30,575 bases of DNA from Erythrobacter sp. (GTDB taxonomy: Bacteria; Pseudomonadota; Alphaproteobacteria; Sphingomonadales; Sphingomonadaceae). Numbering within the stretch: the first letter of the stretch is position 1; each line of letters begins with the position of its first letter. Positions 1-7,617 of the stretch are shown here, in pieces. Where the stretch lies: NCBI GenBank assembly GCA_002695185.1, contig NZOF01000011.1, forward strand, positions 1 through 30,575, written 5' to 3'. The notes below the pieces were generated by a model. That model did not search any database, was not told the DNA's origin, and saw only the letters and a list, made by a program, of their open reading frames with translations. Both the position numbers and the translations under genes were made by a program.

Positions 1-338
1 CCCCCCCCCCGCGACAACCTTCTCTTCATAGCACCTTCAATCGTTGCACTGCCTTCCGACAGGGGGGAGGCAGCTTCGACGTCAAGGCACAGAGGAAAGT
101 CAAAGTATCACCTCGCCACCCGAAAGGCATCGACGGTCCCGCCTGCTCAATCACTCCCCCAAACTTAGAAACATCACTTTATCAAGTTGATCGACAGCAT
201 GCGCGCATTCGCCATATGCTCCTCCTTCGCGCACCACGGTGGTGCCACTCCGCATCATTAAATGCCAAGCGAAGTGAGGCATCTACCACAACAGTTCAAC
301 GTTCGACGGCAGGGTCAAATTAACCAAGACCTACTAAA
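1..338. other. Stretch without a recognisable gene
   Basis: No convincing protein gene is seen on either strand. The stretch is visibly less GC-rich than the genes that follow and opens with a run of ten C. The only small item is a 13-codon minus-strand frame (215 to 174) preceded by a good Shine-Dalgarno sequence (AGGAGG, 5 nt before the ATG). It could be a leader peptide or a leftover of a lost gene, and I do not claim it as a gene. The stop codon of the leftward dioxygenase gene lies at 339-341, so this is its downstream region, but no clear hairpin terminator is visible. Confidence 0.5.
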
Positions 339-1337
339 CTATCCGAAATCCTTCTTGTAGGTCGCCGAATAGCGTTCGCGCATATGTCCTTCCACCGTGA
401 TCGGGGCATATTGGGGCGCTCCGCCGGCGGGCAGGCAGGATGGGATGCACGCGATCCGATGTTCGGGGTTACCAGAAAAGAAGAAGGGCACCGAATAGCG
501 TTCCCGGCCGGACCGGTTGATGACGCGGTGGATGGTGGAGCGATAGCGGCCGTTGGTCCAGCGCGCCATCATGTCGCCCAGGTTGATGATGAAGGATCCG
601 TCCAGCGGCCGGGCCGCCAGCCAGCGCGCGCCGTCATGGTCCCACACTTCCAGCCCGCCGACCCCGTCCTGCATCAGCACCGTGATGGCGCCGAAATCGG
701 TATGCGCGCCGCAGCCCTTTTCATCGGGATGCGGATTGGCTTCCTGCGCGGGATAATGGAGCAGCCGCAGCGTCGCGATGGGTGAGGTCTGGAAATCCGC
801 GAAATAGTCCGCATCCAGCCCCAGCGACAGCGCCAGCCCTTCCAGCAGCACCGCTATCAGGCTGCGCATCGCCGCATAATATTCCTCCATCGTGGCGCGG
901 AAGTCGGGCAGGTCTTCGGGCCAGACATTGGGGCCGGTGTTGAAGAATTTCTGCGCCCGTTCATCGTCCGCCGCCACTTCCGCGCCGATATAATAGCCTT
1001 CCTTGAGGTCGGGCGGCGAATCCGGTTCCAGCGTCTGGCCGCGCAGCGGCTCATAGCCGCGATTGGCCTTCGAAAGCGCCATCGCCCGTTCCATCTTGCG
1101 GTCCATCGGCTGGGCAAAGAAGGCCGCGCTCTGCGCGAAGACCCGCGCCAGCAGCGCCGGGTCGATGCCATGGCCGACGCAATAGAAGAAGCCCTTGTCC
1201 AAACAGGCGGTGCGGATCGCCTGTACCACGGCGGCGCGGGCGCCTTCGTCCGAACCGGGCAGGCTGGAAATATCGACCGTCGGCAGGGTCAGCGCATCGC
1301 CCCGTTCAATCGTATCCCCTGTTGCTGTCAGCGTCAT
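339..1337 (-). CDS. 2-oxoglutarate/Fe(II) dioxygenase, isopenicillin N synthase family
   Basis: The product is a 332-residue cytosolic non-haem iron dioxygenase. It has the N-terminal DIOX_N-type region (PTVDISSL at about residue 19, GFFYCVGHG at about 49) and the jelly-roll core. The iron facial triad is His212 and Asp214 (AHTDFG) with distal His270 (HRVIN), and the 2-oxoglutarate anchor is Arg280-x-Ser282. I chose the ATG at 1337 because GAGGA lies 7 nt upstream; an upstream in-frame ATG would add 27 residues unlike the family. It is divergent from a LysR gene across a 136-bp gap. It shares the block SPPDLKEG and general layout with the dioxygenase at 14706-15689, so the two are probably paralogues. 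The substrate is unknown. Its position beside a purine operon suggests a purine or a purine derivative (inference). Confidence 0.9.
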   Translation of the reverse strand: MTLTATGDTIERGDALTLPTVDISSLPGSDEGARAAVVQAIRTACLDKGFFYCVGHGIDPALLARVFAQSAAFFAQPMDRKMERAMALSKANRGYEPLRGQTLEPDSPPDLKEGYYIGAEVAADDERAQKFFNTGPNVWPEDLPDFRATMEEYYAAMRSLIAVLLEGLALSLGLDADYFADFQTSPIATLRLLHYPAQEANPHPDEKGCGAHTDFGAITVLMQDGVGGLEVWDHDGARWLAARPLDGSFIINLGDMMARWTNGRYRSTIHRVINRSGRERYSVPFFFSGNPEHRIACIPSCLPAGGAPQYAPITVEGHMRERYSATYKKDFG

Positions 1338-1400
1338 TTCATATCCTCGCTCGGCCTCTATATCGGCGCCCATTCTTCCTGTCTGCCCGCTCGAAAAAAA

Positions 1401-1426
1401 GCATCGATTATAGCCCACCCCGATGC
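1401..1426 (-). promoter_or_regulatory. Candidate promoter and operator of the dioxygenase gene
   Basis: A perfect -10 hexamer TATAAT reads leftward at 1412-1407. It lies inside an inverted repeat GCATCG-N14-CGATGC (1401-1426). The spacing would put transcription start near 1400, about 60 nt before the dioxygenase ATG. No good -35 is visible, which would fit activator dependence. A related direct repeat, GATTATAGCCCA at 1406-1417 and GATTATGGCCCA at 1453-1464 (11 of 12 identical), spans the gap toward the LysR gene. This arrangement is typical of a divergent LysR-regulated promoter, but the operator assignment is inference. Confidence 0.4.
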
Positions 1427-1473
1427 CGAAAAGAGGACGTTGACCGAATCGGGATTATGGCCCAGGAGCGGCT

Positions 1474-2427
1474 ATGTCCAACCGCGCCCACCGTTTCCAT
1501 GCCCCCATGATCATCTATTTCGACGCCATCCGCCGGGCGGGTTCGGTGCGGGAGGCGGCACGGCGGCTGAACGTCGCATCCTCCGCCGTGAACCGGCAAT
1601 TGCTGAAGCTGGAGGAGGAACTGGGCACGCCGCTGTTCGACCGGTTGCCCGGCGGGCTGAAGCTGACCCATGCCGGGGCGACATTCGCCCGCCATGCGAT
1701 AGAGGTGTTGCAGGACGCCGAACGGGTGCGGTCGGAGCTGGAGGCGATGCAGGGCCTGCGGTCGGGCCATGTCGAGATCGCGGCGGTGGAGGCGCTGACG
1801 TCGGGTCTGCTGCCCGATGTGCTGGCGCAACTGCGCGAACGCCACCCCCGCATCACCGTGGGCGTCAGCGTGCTGGGATCGGCCGCCATTTCCGCCGCGG
1901 TCATCGGCGGCGACGCGGACATGGGCATCGCCTTCGGTGTCGAGCGGACGTCCGACCTGCGCCAGCTGTCCCACAGCCGGCATCCGCTGGGCGCGACGAT
2001 GCGGCCCGACCATCCGCTGGCGCGCAGCAGCAGCCTGACGCTGGCGACCTGCCTGTCCCATTCGCTGATCCTGCCCAAGGCGGATCTGTCCATCCGCCAG
2101 CAATTGCAGCGCGCGCTGGGCAAGCTGCCCCAGGGCGCGGTAGAGACCAGCTCGGTCGAACTGGCCAAGCAGCTGACGATGCGCGGGCTGGGCATTTCCT
2201 TTCAGACGCGGATCGGCATAGAGGATGAGATCGAGCGGGGCGAACTGGTCCATATTCCCATCGCCCGGCCCGCCTATCTTCAGGCCGACCTGGGCATCTA
2301 TGTCCGGTCCGCGCGCAATCCGCCCATTGCGGTCCATGCGCTGGTGGACCTGCTGAACGCGGCGCTCGCCCGATGCGCGACCGTCGCGGGCGAGGCCGAA
2401 CCGGCCGCACCCCCATCATCCACCTGA
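1474..2427 (+). CDS. LysR-family transcriptional regulator
   Basis: The 317-residue protein has the standard LysR layout. A winged helix-turn-helix occupies about residues 10-68 (AARRLNVASSAVNRQLLKLEEELG, starting near residue 24, then LFDRLPGGLKLTHAG). A periplasmic-binding-like effector domain runs from about residue 90 to 300. AGGAG stands 6 nt before the ATG. The gene diverges from a 2OG dioxygenase gene and lies 9 nt upstream of a purine phosphoribosyltransferase gene, with which it is probably cotranscribed. It most likely controls the divergent dioxygenase and perhaps the wider purine locus in response to a purine or purine breakdown product. The effector cannot be read from sequence. 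The C-terminal tail is Ala/Pro-rich and looks disordered. Confidence 0.9.
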   Translation: MSNRAHRFHAPMIIYFDAIRRAGSVREAARRLNVASSAVNRQLLKLEEELGTPLFDRLPGGLKLTHAGATFARHAIEVLQDAERVRSELEAMQGLRSGHVEIAAVEALTSGLLPDVLAQLRERHPRITVGVSVLGSAAISAAVIGGDADMGIAFGVERTSDLRQLSHSRHPLGATMRPDHPLARSSSLTLATCLSHSLILPKADLSIRQQLQRALGKLPQGAVETSSVELAKQLTMRGLGISFQTRIGIEDEIERGELVHIPIARPAYLQADLGIYVRSARNPPIAVHALVDLLNAALARCATVAGEAEPAAPPSST

Positions 2428-2436
2428 AGGCCCATC

Positions 2437-2970
2437 ATGACGCAGACGCAAGATATCCAGTTTTCCGAAATGTCCTACGACCGGTTTCTGGCCGATGTCG
2501 AAACCATCGCCAGCGCGGTCGAACGGGATCCGTGGGTGCCCGACTATATCGTCGGCATCGGCCGGGGCGGGCTGGTGCCCGCGACCTTCCTGTCGCACCG
2601 CATGGGTATCGCCATGCTGTCCATCGATCATAGTTCGAAGGTGCACGCCTTTTCGGATTCGCTGCTGGTCCATCTGGCCGCCTGCACCCAGCTGGGCGAG
2701 AAATATCTGTTCTTCGACGACATCAACGACAGCGGCAAGACCATCGCCCGCTTTCGGTCGCTGCTGATCGACAATGGCGGGGTGGCCGACAATGTGCGTT
2801 TTGCCGTGCTGATCAACAATGTCCGTTCGCGCGAGACGGTGGACCATGCGTCGCGCAATATCGACCGGCAGGTCGACAAGCGGTGGTTCATCTTCCCCTG
2901 GGGGTCGGTGGCGACCCGCGCCATGCAGGAACAGGATGCGCGCGAGGATCCCGAACGGCTGAGCCTGTAG
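2437..2970 (+). CDS. Purine phosphoribosyltransferase (xanthine/guanine/hypoxanthine type)
   Basis: This 177-residue type I phosphoribosyltransferase would convert a purine base plus PRPP into the nucleotide and pyrophosphate in the cytosol. The pyrophosphate loop is at about residues 40-48 (GIGRGGLVP). The PRPP-binding loop is at about 91-102 (LFFDDINDSGKT), with the acidic pair followed by the small residues that hold the ribose phosphate. The length suits a Gpt- or Hpt-like enzyme; which base it prefers is not readable here. GAAGG precedes the ATG by 7 nt, and the gene starts 9 nt after the LysR stop, so the two form an operon. Its place next to a purine degradation locus suggests a salvage branch that competes with catabolism. 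It converges on the transporter gene at 2990. Confidence 0.8.
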   Translation: MTQTQDIQFSEMSYDRFLADVETIASAVERDPWVPDYIVGIGRGGLVPATFLSHRMGIAMLSIDHSSKVHAFSDSLLVHLAACTQLGEKYLFFDDINDSGKTIARFRSLLIDNGGVADNVRFAVLINNVRSRETVDHASRNIDRQVDKRWFIFPWGSVATRAMQEQDAREDPERLSL

Positions 2971-2980
2971 GGCGCGCGCG

Positions 2981-3005
2981 ACTGGCCGGCTATGCGCCGG
3001 CCAGT
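2981..3005. terminator. Bidirectional hairpin between convergent operons
   Basis: ACTGGCCGGC (2981-2990) and GCCGGCCAGT (2996-3005) form a perfect 10-bp stem with a 5-nt loop. It lies between the phosphoribosyltransferase stop and the end of the transporter gene, which it overlaps. There is no U-run on either side, so termination could be weak or factor-assisted. Its location exactly at the convergence point supports a shared terminator. Confidence 0.5.
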
Positions 3006-3976
3006 GCCTCCTGCCCGGTGTCGGCGGCGGCATAGCGGCGGGCCAGCACGGCGCAGACCATCAGCTGGATCTGGTGGAAGAACATCAGCGGCAGGATGAT
3101 CGCGCCCACCTGCGACGCGGAAAACAGCACGCCGGCCATCGGCACGCCCGACGCCAGGCTCTTTTTCGAGCCGCAAAATTGCAGCACGATACTGTCTTCC
3201 CGGTTGAAGCCCAGCCATTTGCCCAGCGCATGACTGAGCAGCAGCACGACCGACAGCAACAGCACGGAAAGCCCCGCAATCCGGGCAAGATCGTCCGGCG
3301 TGACGCGGTTCCACAGCCCCTCCACCACCGCCGCGCTGAAGGCGGTATAGACCACCAGCAGGATCGATCCGCGATCCACCATGGTCAGCAGCTTCTTTTG
3401 CCGGGCGATCCAGGCGCCGATCCACGGCCGCAGGAAATGGCCCGCCAGAAAGGGCAGCAGCAACTGGACCGCGATGGTCACGACCGCGTCGCCGGAAAAG
3501 CCGCCCTGCCGCCCGGTGATGAGGAAGGCGACCAGCAGCGGGGTGATGAAAATGCCCGCCAGGTTGGAAAAGGAGGCGCTGCACACCGCCGCCGCGACAT
3601 TGCCCCGCGCCATGGCGGTGAAGGCGATGGACGATTGCACGGTGGAGGGCAGCAGGGTGAGGAACAGCATACCCGTGCCCAGCGCGGGATCGATGCCGGG
3701 GATCGCCCGGACGGCCAGGCCCAGCAGCGGGAACACCGCAAAGGTCATCAGCGCCACCGTCAGGTGCAGCCGCCAGTGGCGCGCGCCGTCGATCACCGCC
3801 TGCCGCGACAGGCGCGCGCCATGCATGAAGAAGAGGATGACGATGCCGATGTCGGCGCAGCCCCCCGCGACCGTCGCCGCCATCCCGCGCACCGGCAGGA
3901 AGGACGCCAGCAGCACCATGCCGACCAGCAGCAGGATATAGCTGTCGATGTTCAGCCGTGCCAGCAGCGCCTTCAC
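2990..3976 (-). CDS. SBF/bile acid:sodium symporter family transporter
   Basis: This is an inner-membrane protein of 328 residues with about ten hydrophobic helices. It belongs to the bile-acid/sodium symporter-like (YfeH, SBF-like) group. Recognisable stretches are LLPSTVQSSIAFTAMARGN and FCGSKKSLASGVPMAGVLF, the family's two crossover-helix regions. I chose the GTG at 3976 because it overlaps the TGA of the upstream hpxZ as GTGA, matching the 4-nt overlaps used throughout this operon; a longer ATG frame would invade hpxZ. It is the last gene of the purine operon. Substrate is unknown. From context it may move a carboxylated pathway compound such as a ureide, oxalurate, oxamate or oxalate (inference). 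Confidence 0.8.
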   Translation of the reverse strand: MKALLARLNIDSYILLLVGMVLLASFLPVRGMAATVAGGCADIGIVILFFMHGARLSRQAVIDGARHWRLHLTVALMTFAVFPLLGLAVRAIPGIDPALGTGMLFLTLLPSTVQSSIAFTAMARGNVAAAVCSASFSNLAGIFITPLLVAFLITGRQGGFSGDAVVTIAVQLLLPFLAGHFLRPWIGAWIARQKKLLTMVDRGSILLVVYTAFSAAVVEGLWNRVTPDDLARIAGLSVLLLSVVLLLSHALGKWLGFNREDSIVLQFCGSKKSLASGVPMAGVLFSASQVGAIILPLMFFHQIQLMVCAVLARRYAAADTGQEALAGA

Positions 3977-4353
3977 GAGGCGCTGCCTTCGATGGAGACA
4001 TGGGCGGACACGATCTTCCACCCGTCGGGGAAGCGGATCCAGGTCTGGCTCTGGCGGCCGCGCCGGTCGGACCCTTCGCGGAAAAATTCGATATTGGCGG
4101 TGGCGGCGTCGGGGCCGAAGGCAGCGACCGCGATCCGGCCGACGCGGCGCTGGGGGGAACCGCCGCGCCCTTTGCGAAAGTCGCGAATTTCTTCCATGCC
4201 GTACAGCACCTCGCCCACGCCATAGCGCACGGTGGTCGGCGCGTCGTGGAACAGCGCGTCCATCTCTGCCAGATCGTCCGCCATCAGCGCGCGTTCATAG
4301 CGTTCCAGCTGCGCCGTCACTTCGGCCACAACCCCTGCATCGTTCACGGTCAT
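3973..4353 (-). CDS. hpxZ: HpxZ/AtzH-like protein (DUF3225, NTF2-like fold)
   Basis: A 126-residue cytosolic protein of the AtzH-like DUF3225 family. This NTF2-like family is found beside AtzE/HpxY amidases and is called HpxZ in the Klebsiella purine locus. Visible family marks are an N-terminal helix with LERYERALMADDLAEMDALF, then TTVRYGVGEVLYGMEEIRDF and a final strand containing SQTWIRFPDGWKIVSAHVS. Its ATG overlaps the hpxY stop (ATGA), and its TGA overlaps the next gene's GTG. The exact reaction is not established for HpxZ. The setting next to hpxX and hpxY points to oxalurate breakdown. The length is normal for the family. Confidence 0.88.
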   Translation of the reverse strand: MTVNDAGVVAEVTAQLERYERALMADDLAEMDALFHDAPTTVRYGVGEVLYGMEEIRDFRKGRGGSPQRRVGRIAVAAFGPDAATANIEFFREGSDRRGRQSQTWIRFPDGWKIVSAHVSIEGSAS

Positions 4354-5687
4354 CGTCCTTCCCCTTTTGCCGCTATCAGGCCCCTGCCCTCCAGCATGGT
4401 CGCATAATCGATCAGGGCGCTGTCGCGACCCTTCGCCGCGATCAGCTGCACCCCCATGGGCAGCCCCGCCACCGGCAGGGGTGCGGCCACCACGGGCAGG
4501 CCCAGAAAGCTGATCGGCTGGGTGTAGAGGCCCAGATTGGCGCGGGCCGGTTGCGGCGCGCCATCGATGGGGATGGTGGGATCGTCGATGCGCGGCGCCG
4601 GGCCGAAGGTGGCCGGCGCGATCAGCACGTCATGGTCGGCCAGCGCGCGCTCCACATGGGCGGCAAAGACGCTGCGAAAGGCCATGGCCTGCGCATATAT
4701 GGCATCCGGCAGCGCCGCTCCCGCGATCAGCCGGTCGCGGGTCGCCGGATCGTAGGACAGCGGATCGGCCGCCAGCGCGTCGCGATGCAGCCGCCCGCCC
4801 TCATAGGCGGTGAGCAGAAAGGCGGCCGATCGCGCCCTCGCCACATCGGGCAGGTCGACCACCGGCAGCCCGCCCAGCCCGGCGGAAAGGCGGTCCAGCG
4901 CCGCCGCCATGTCCGGCGCCAGATTGGCCGCGAACCAGCCGCCCAGCAAAGCGGGCCGGCCGAGCGGCGCGGCTTCGCCCGCGCCGCCGCGCAGCACCGC
5001 GTCGACCAGCGCCAGATCGCCGGCGCTGCGCGTGAAGGCGCCGATATCGTCCAGCGTGTGGACAAAGGGATAGGTCCCCGCCAGCGGCAGCGAGCCATGG
5101 GTCGGCTTCGTCCCGTAAATGCCGCAAAGGCTGGCCGGAATGCGGATCGATCCATTGGTGTCGGACCCAAGGGCAAAGGGCAGCATGCCCGCCGCCACCG
5201 CCGCCGCCGACCCTCCCGACGATCCACCCGCGAACCGCGCCGGATCGTGCGGGTTGCGGGTGATGCCCCAATGCGCATTGTCGGTGACGAAGCCATAGGC
5301 GAACTCGTCCATGTTGAGCGTCGCCACCAGCACCGCGCCCGCCGCGCGCAGTCGCGCGATCGCTTCGGCGTCGGCGGTCGCGGGCGGCGCATCCTTCAGC
5401 CGTGCGGCGCCCGCCGTGGTCGGCAGGCCGGCGACGTCGAACAGGTCCTTGACGCCATAGGGCACGCCGGCGAGCGGGCCGGGATCCTGCCCGGCGGCCA
5501 GTTGCGCATCGACCGCTGCCGCCTGCGCCAGCGCCCGGTCGCGCAGGGTGCGCGTCACCGCGACGATCGCCGGGTTGCGGGCGGCGATGCGGTCCAGCGC
5601 CGCCGTCGCCAGCGCCACCGCCGACAGCCGCCCGGACCGGACCGCATCGGCGCAAGCGACGACGCCCCATGTCGACAGGTCGGTCAT
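4350..5687 (-). CDS. hpxY: HpxY/AtzE-family amidase, probable oxalurate amidohydrolase
   Basis: A 445-residue amidase-signature enzyme. The Ser-cisSer-Lys triad is visible as Lys80 ([12 protein letters not shown]), the cis-Ser in GGSSGGS at about 154-160, and the nucleophile Ser180 ([13 protein letters not shown]). AtzE-family enzymes hydrolyse carboxylated urea-like compounds, and the Klebsiella homologue HpxY belongs to the oxalurate branch of urate breakdown. The identification rests on the flanking genes: hpxX directly upstream (4-nt ATGA overlap) and hpxZ directly downstream (4-nt overlap) reproduce the hpxXYZ order. Allophanate hydrolase (AtzF) is the main alternative, but AtzF has an extra C-terminal domain that is missing here. 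Reaction on oxalurate is inference from context. Confidence 0.85.
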   Translation of the reverse strand: MTDLSTWGVVACADAVRSGRLSAVALATAALDRIAARNPAIVAVTRTLRDRALAQAAAVDAQLAAGQDPGPLAGVPYGVKDLFDVAGLPTTAGAARLKDAPPATADAEAIARLRAAGAVLVATLNMDEFAYGFVTDNAHWGITRNPHDPARFAGGSSGGSAAAVAAGMLPFALGSDTNGSIRIPASLCGIYGTKPTHGSLPLAGTYPFVHTLDDIGAFTRSAGDLALVDAVLRGGAGEAAPLGRPALLGGWFAANLAPDMAAALDRLSAGLGGLPVVDLPDVARARSAAFLLTAYEGGRLHRDALAADPLSYDPATRDRLIAGAALPDAIYAQAMAFRSVFAAHVERALADHDVLIAPATFGPAPRIDDPTIPIDGAPQPARANLGLYTQPISFLGLPVVAAPLPVAGLPMGVQLIAAKGRDSALIDYATMLEGRGLIAAKGEGR

Positions 5688-5863
5688 GCCTGTCCCCCGC
5701 GCAGCAGGTCGGCATGGCGTTGCAACAGGCGGGCATTGGCCGCCACGCCCGCCACGCAGGCATCGGGCAGGTCCATGCCGATCCGCGCTGCGATTTCGGC
5801 GGCCAGATCCGCGTCGGCCGTTTGCGTGAAGAGGGGGACGAAGAGGGGGGTGTCAGCTTCCAT
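5684..5863 (-). CDS. hpxX: HpxX, AtzG-like small subunit (DUF4089)
   Basis: A short 59-residue gene lies in a gap that would otherwise be 176 nt. The protein begins MEADTPLFVP and carries an acidic helical core ending in LLQRHADLL, as in AtzG-like DUF4089 proteins. AtzG forms a stabilising complex with the amidase AtzE, and HpxX holds the same place in the Klebsiella hpxWXYZ locus. The TGA overlaps the hpxY ATG (ATGA), and the ATG follows the uraH stop by 6 nt, with AAGG close upstream. Genes of this size are easily missed. The gene's role as an HpxY partner is inferred from AtzE-AtzG. Confidence 0.85.
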   Translation of the reverse strand: MEADTPLFVPLFTQTADADLAAEIAARIGMDLPDACVAGVAANARLLQRHADLLRGGQA

Positions 5864-5869
5864 GGGCCT

Positions 5870-6199
5870 TCAGCTTCCGCGATAGGTGGAATAGGAAAAG
5901 GGCGAGGCGAGCAGCGGGACATGATAATGGCCCCCTTCGCCCATGCCGAAATCGATGGGCACGATGTCAAGGAAGGGCGGCTGCGGCAGGTCGACGCCCA
6001 GCCAGCGGAAATAATCCGCCACCGCAAAGGTCAGCCGGTAGTTTCCGGCCGCCAGTTCCAGATCGCGCAGCGCCGGGCAGCGGCCGTCCGCATCGGTCAG
6101 CCCTGCGAACAGCAGCCGGTCGCCCGACAGCAGGCGGATCGCCATGCCAGCGGCGGGGCGGCCGTGCATGGTGTCGAGGACATGGGTGGACAGGCTCAT
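5870..6199 (-). CDS. uraH: 5-hydroxyisourate hydrolase (transthyretin-like)
   Basis: A 109-residue enzyme that hydrolyses 5-hydroxyisourate to OHCU, the second step of urate degradation. The N-terminal motif STHVLDTMHGRPAAGM carries the catalytic His at residue 6. The C-terminal sequence GHYHVPLLASPFSYSTYRGS ends with the diagnostic YRGS tetrapeptide of the family (PucM/HpxT type). There is no signal peptide, so it is cytosolic, unlike the periplasmic HiuH forms. The ATG overlaps the stop of the upstream flavoprotein gene as ATGA. Length and both signature ends are intact. Confidence 0.97.
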   Translation of the reverse strand: MSLSTHVLDTMHGRPAAGMAIRLLSGDRLLFAGLTDADGRCPALRDLELAAGNYRLTFAVADYFRWLGVDLPQPPFLDIVPIDFGMGEGGHYHVPLLASPFSYSTYRGS

Positions 6200-7617
6200 G
6201 CCGCGGCCTCCGTCGGCGTGGCGCGGGGCGTGGGCAGCTGCGCGGAAAATTCAGGTTCGGCATAGGCGAAATAATCGGCCAGTATCGCCCCCTGATCGTC
6301 CAGAAACAGCTGGTCCGCGACCCCCTGCACCAGCCGGGGCAGCGCATGTTTCAGTCCCGAAATCGCCGATGCCGACAGACCGAAATTGATGAGGCCCGAA
6401 TAGTTGAAGGCGAACAGCCCGTGCAGCGCGTCTTCATCCTGCGGCGTGCGCGGCAGCAGCTGGAACCCCGTGCCCAGATAGGGGTGCGCATCCAGCACCG
6501 CGTCGCGATCCTGCGGTGCGAAGCGGTCCGACCAGCGGGCGATGCCCGCCGCGACCGGGCGCAGTTCGGGGCGCAGCGCGGGATCGGTGGCAAGGCCGGT
6601 GGACAGGATCAGGAAATCGAAGCGCTGCCGCCCCTGCGGCGTGATGACATCCACCCCGTCGCCTGCTTCCGCCACATCCAGCCAGGGCGATCCCAGATGC
6701 AGATGGAAGCCCGGATGGCTGGCCGCACGCGCGAATGTGTCGTTGGTGGGCGGCTGGTTGCGTTCGAAAAAATTCTTCATCATCCGATATTTGGCCTCAT
6801 CCGCCAAAGCGGGGAAGCGCGGGATGACGCCGTTCGCCTCCAGAAAACGGATCGGGTTAACGGTGGGCAATTGCTGGCGGCGGACAAAGACATGCACCTC
6901 CCCCGCGCCCAGCGACAGCGCATGTTGCGCATTGTCGAAGGCCGACGCGCCGCCGCCCAGTATCGCGATCCGCCTGCCCGCCAGCGCATCGAAATCGATG
7001 GCCTGAGAGGTGTGGGCATAAAGATGGCCGGGCAGCTTCGTCACCATGGCGGGCATCTGCCACTGGCCGCCGCCCTGTATGCCGGTGGCCATGACGACCT
7101 TGCGCGCCAGCAGCGTTTCGCCATCGGCCAGCGACAGGCGGAACAGGCCGCGCCGCACCGGTTCCACCAGCGTGACCCGGCTGTCGTTGCGCACCGGCAG
7201 GCGCAGCACGCGGCGATACCAGCGCAGATAGTCCATCCAGTCGCGCCGGGGGATCTTGTCAATGGCGGCCCAGCCCTGCGGCCCGTGCATCGCCTCCCAA
7301 TAAGCGCGGAAGGTGAGCGCGGGGATGCCATAGTCGATGGCGGTCAGATGCTTGGGCGTGCGCAGCGTCATCATCCGCGCATAGCTGTCCCACGGCCCTT
7401 CCTGCCCCGCCGGATTTTCGTCGAGCACAAGGATGTTGGAAATCCGTTCGCGCAGCAGGCCGAAGGCCGCGCCCAGCCCGCTCTGCCCGCCGCCGACGAT
7501 CACCACGTCGTGGATGTGCTGGTCATCTGGCGCATCGGTGCGGGTCCAGTCCGCCCCGCCAAAGCCGAGACAGTCCAGATCATGCGCCAGCCGGGCCTCA
7601 TGCTGTGCCAATGTCAT
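6196..7617 (-). CDS. hpyO: FAD-dependent monooxygenase, probable HpyO-type urate hydroxylase
   Basis: A 473-residue two-dinucleotide-binding flavoprotein of the flavin-containing monooxygenase type. The FAD motif GGGQSG is at 42-47, a second Rossmann motif (ILGGGASAFD) for NAD(P)H is at about 219-228, and ATG marks at 177-179 and again STGLATD near 345 are typical. In Klebsiella, urate is hydroxylated by HpxO, a different flavoprotein family. In Xanthomonas a non-homologous isoform, HpyO, does this step. This gene sits exactly where a urate hydroxylase is needed, between uraD (4-nt overlap) and uraH (4-nt overlap), and no uricase or HpxO is in the window. The assignment to HpyO is from family type plus position; I could not align it. 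Confidence 0.72.
   Translation of the reverse strand: MTLAQHEARLAHDLDCLGFGGADWTRTDAPDDQHIHDVVIVGGGQSGLGAAFGLLRERISNILVLDENPAGQEGPWDSYARMMTLRTPKHLTAIDYGIPALTFRAYWEAMHGPQGWAAIDKIPRRDWMDYLRWYRRVLRLPVRNDSRVTLVEPVRRGLFRLSLADGETLLARKVVMATGIQGGGQWQMPAMVTKLPGHLYAHTSQAIDFDALAGRRIAILGGGASAFDNAQHALSLGAGEVHVFVRRQQLPTVNPIRFLEANGVIPRFPALADEAKYRMMKNFFERNQPPTNDTFARAASHPGFHLHLGSPWLDVAEAGDGVDVITPQGRQRFDFLILSTGLATDPALRPELRPVAAGIARWSDRFAPQDRDAVLDAHPYLGTGFQLLPRTPQDEDALHGLFAFNYSGLINFGLSASAISGLKHALPRLVQGVADQLFLDDQGAILADYFAYAEPEFSAQLPTPRATPTEAAA

Noticed and set aside
1..10. Run of ten C at the window start as a regulatory or phase-variable tract
   Set aside because: No gene is attached to it, and a sequence-edge artefact cannot be excluded.
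2628..4223. 531-codon minus-strand frame across the phosphoribosyltransferase, transporter and hpxZ
   Set aside because: It runs through three recognised genes in other frames and shows no family motif.
4350..5687. Allophanate hydrolase (AtzF) identity for the amidase
   Set aside because: The C-terminal allophanate hydrolase domain is absent, and hpxX and hpxZ flank the gene.
3948..5885. 645-codon + strand frame opposite hpxY and hpxX
   Set aside because: Arg/His/Gln-rich composition without domains; antisense shadow of a clear amidase gene.
6196..7617. Naming the flavoprotein hpxO
   Set aside because: HpxO is of the aromatic-hydroxylase (PHBH) fold; this protein has the two-Rossmann FMO layout.
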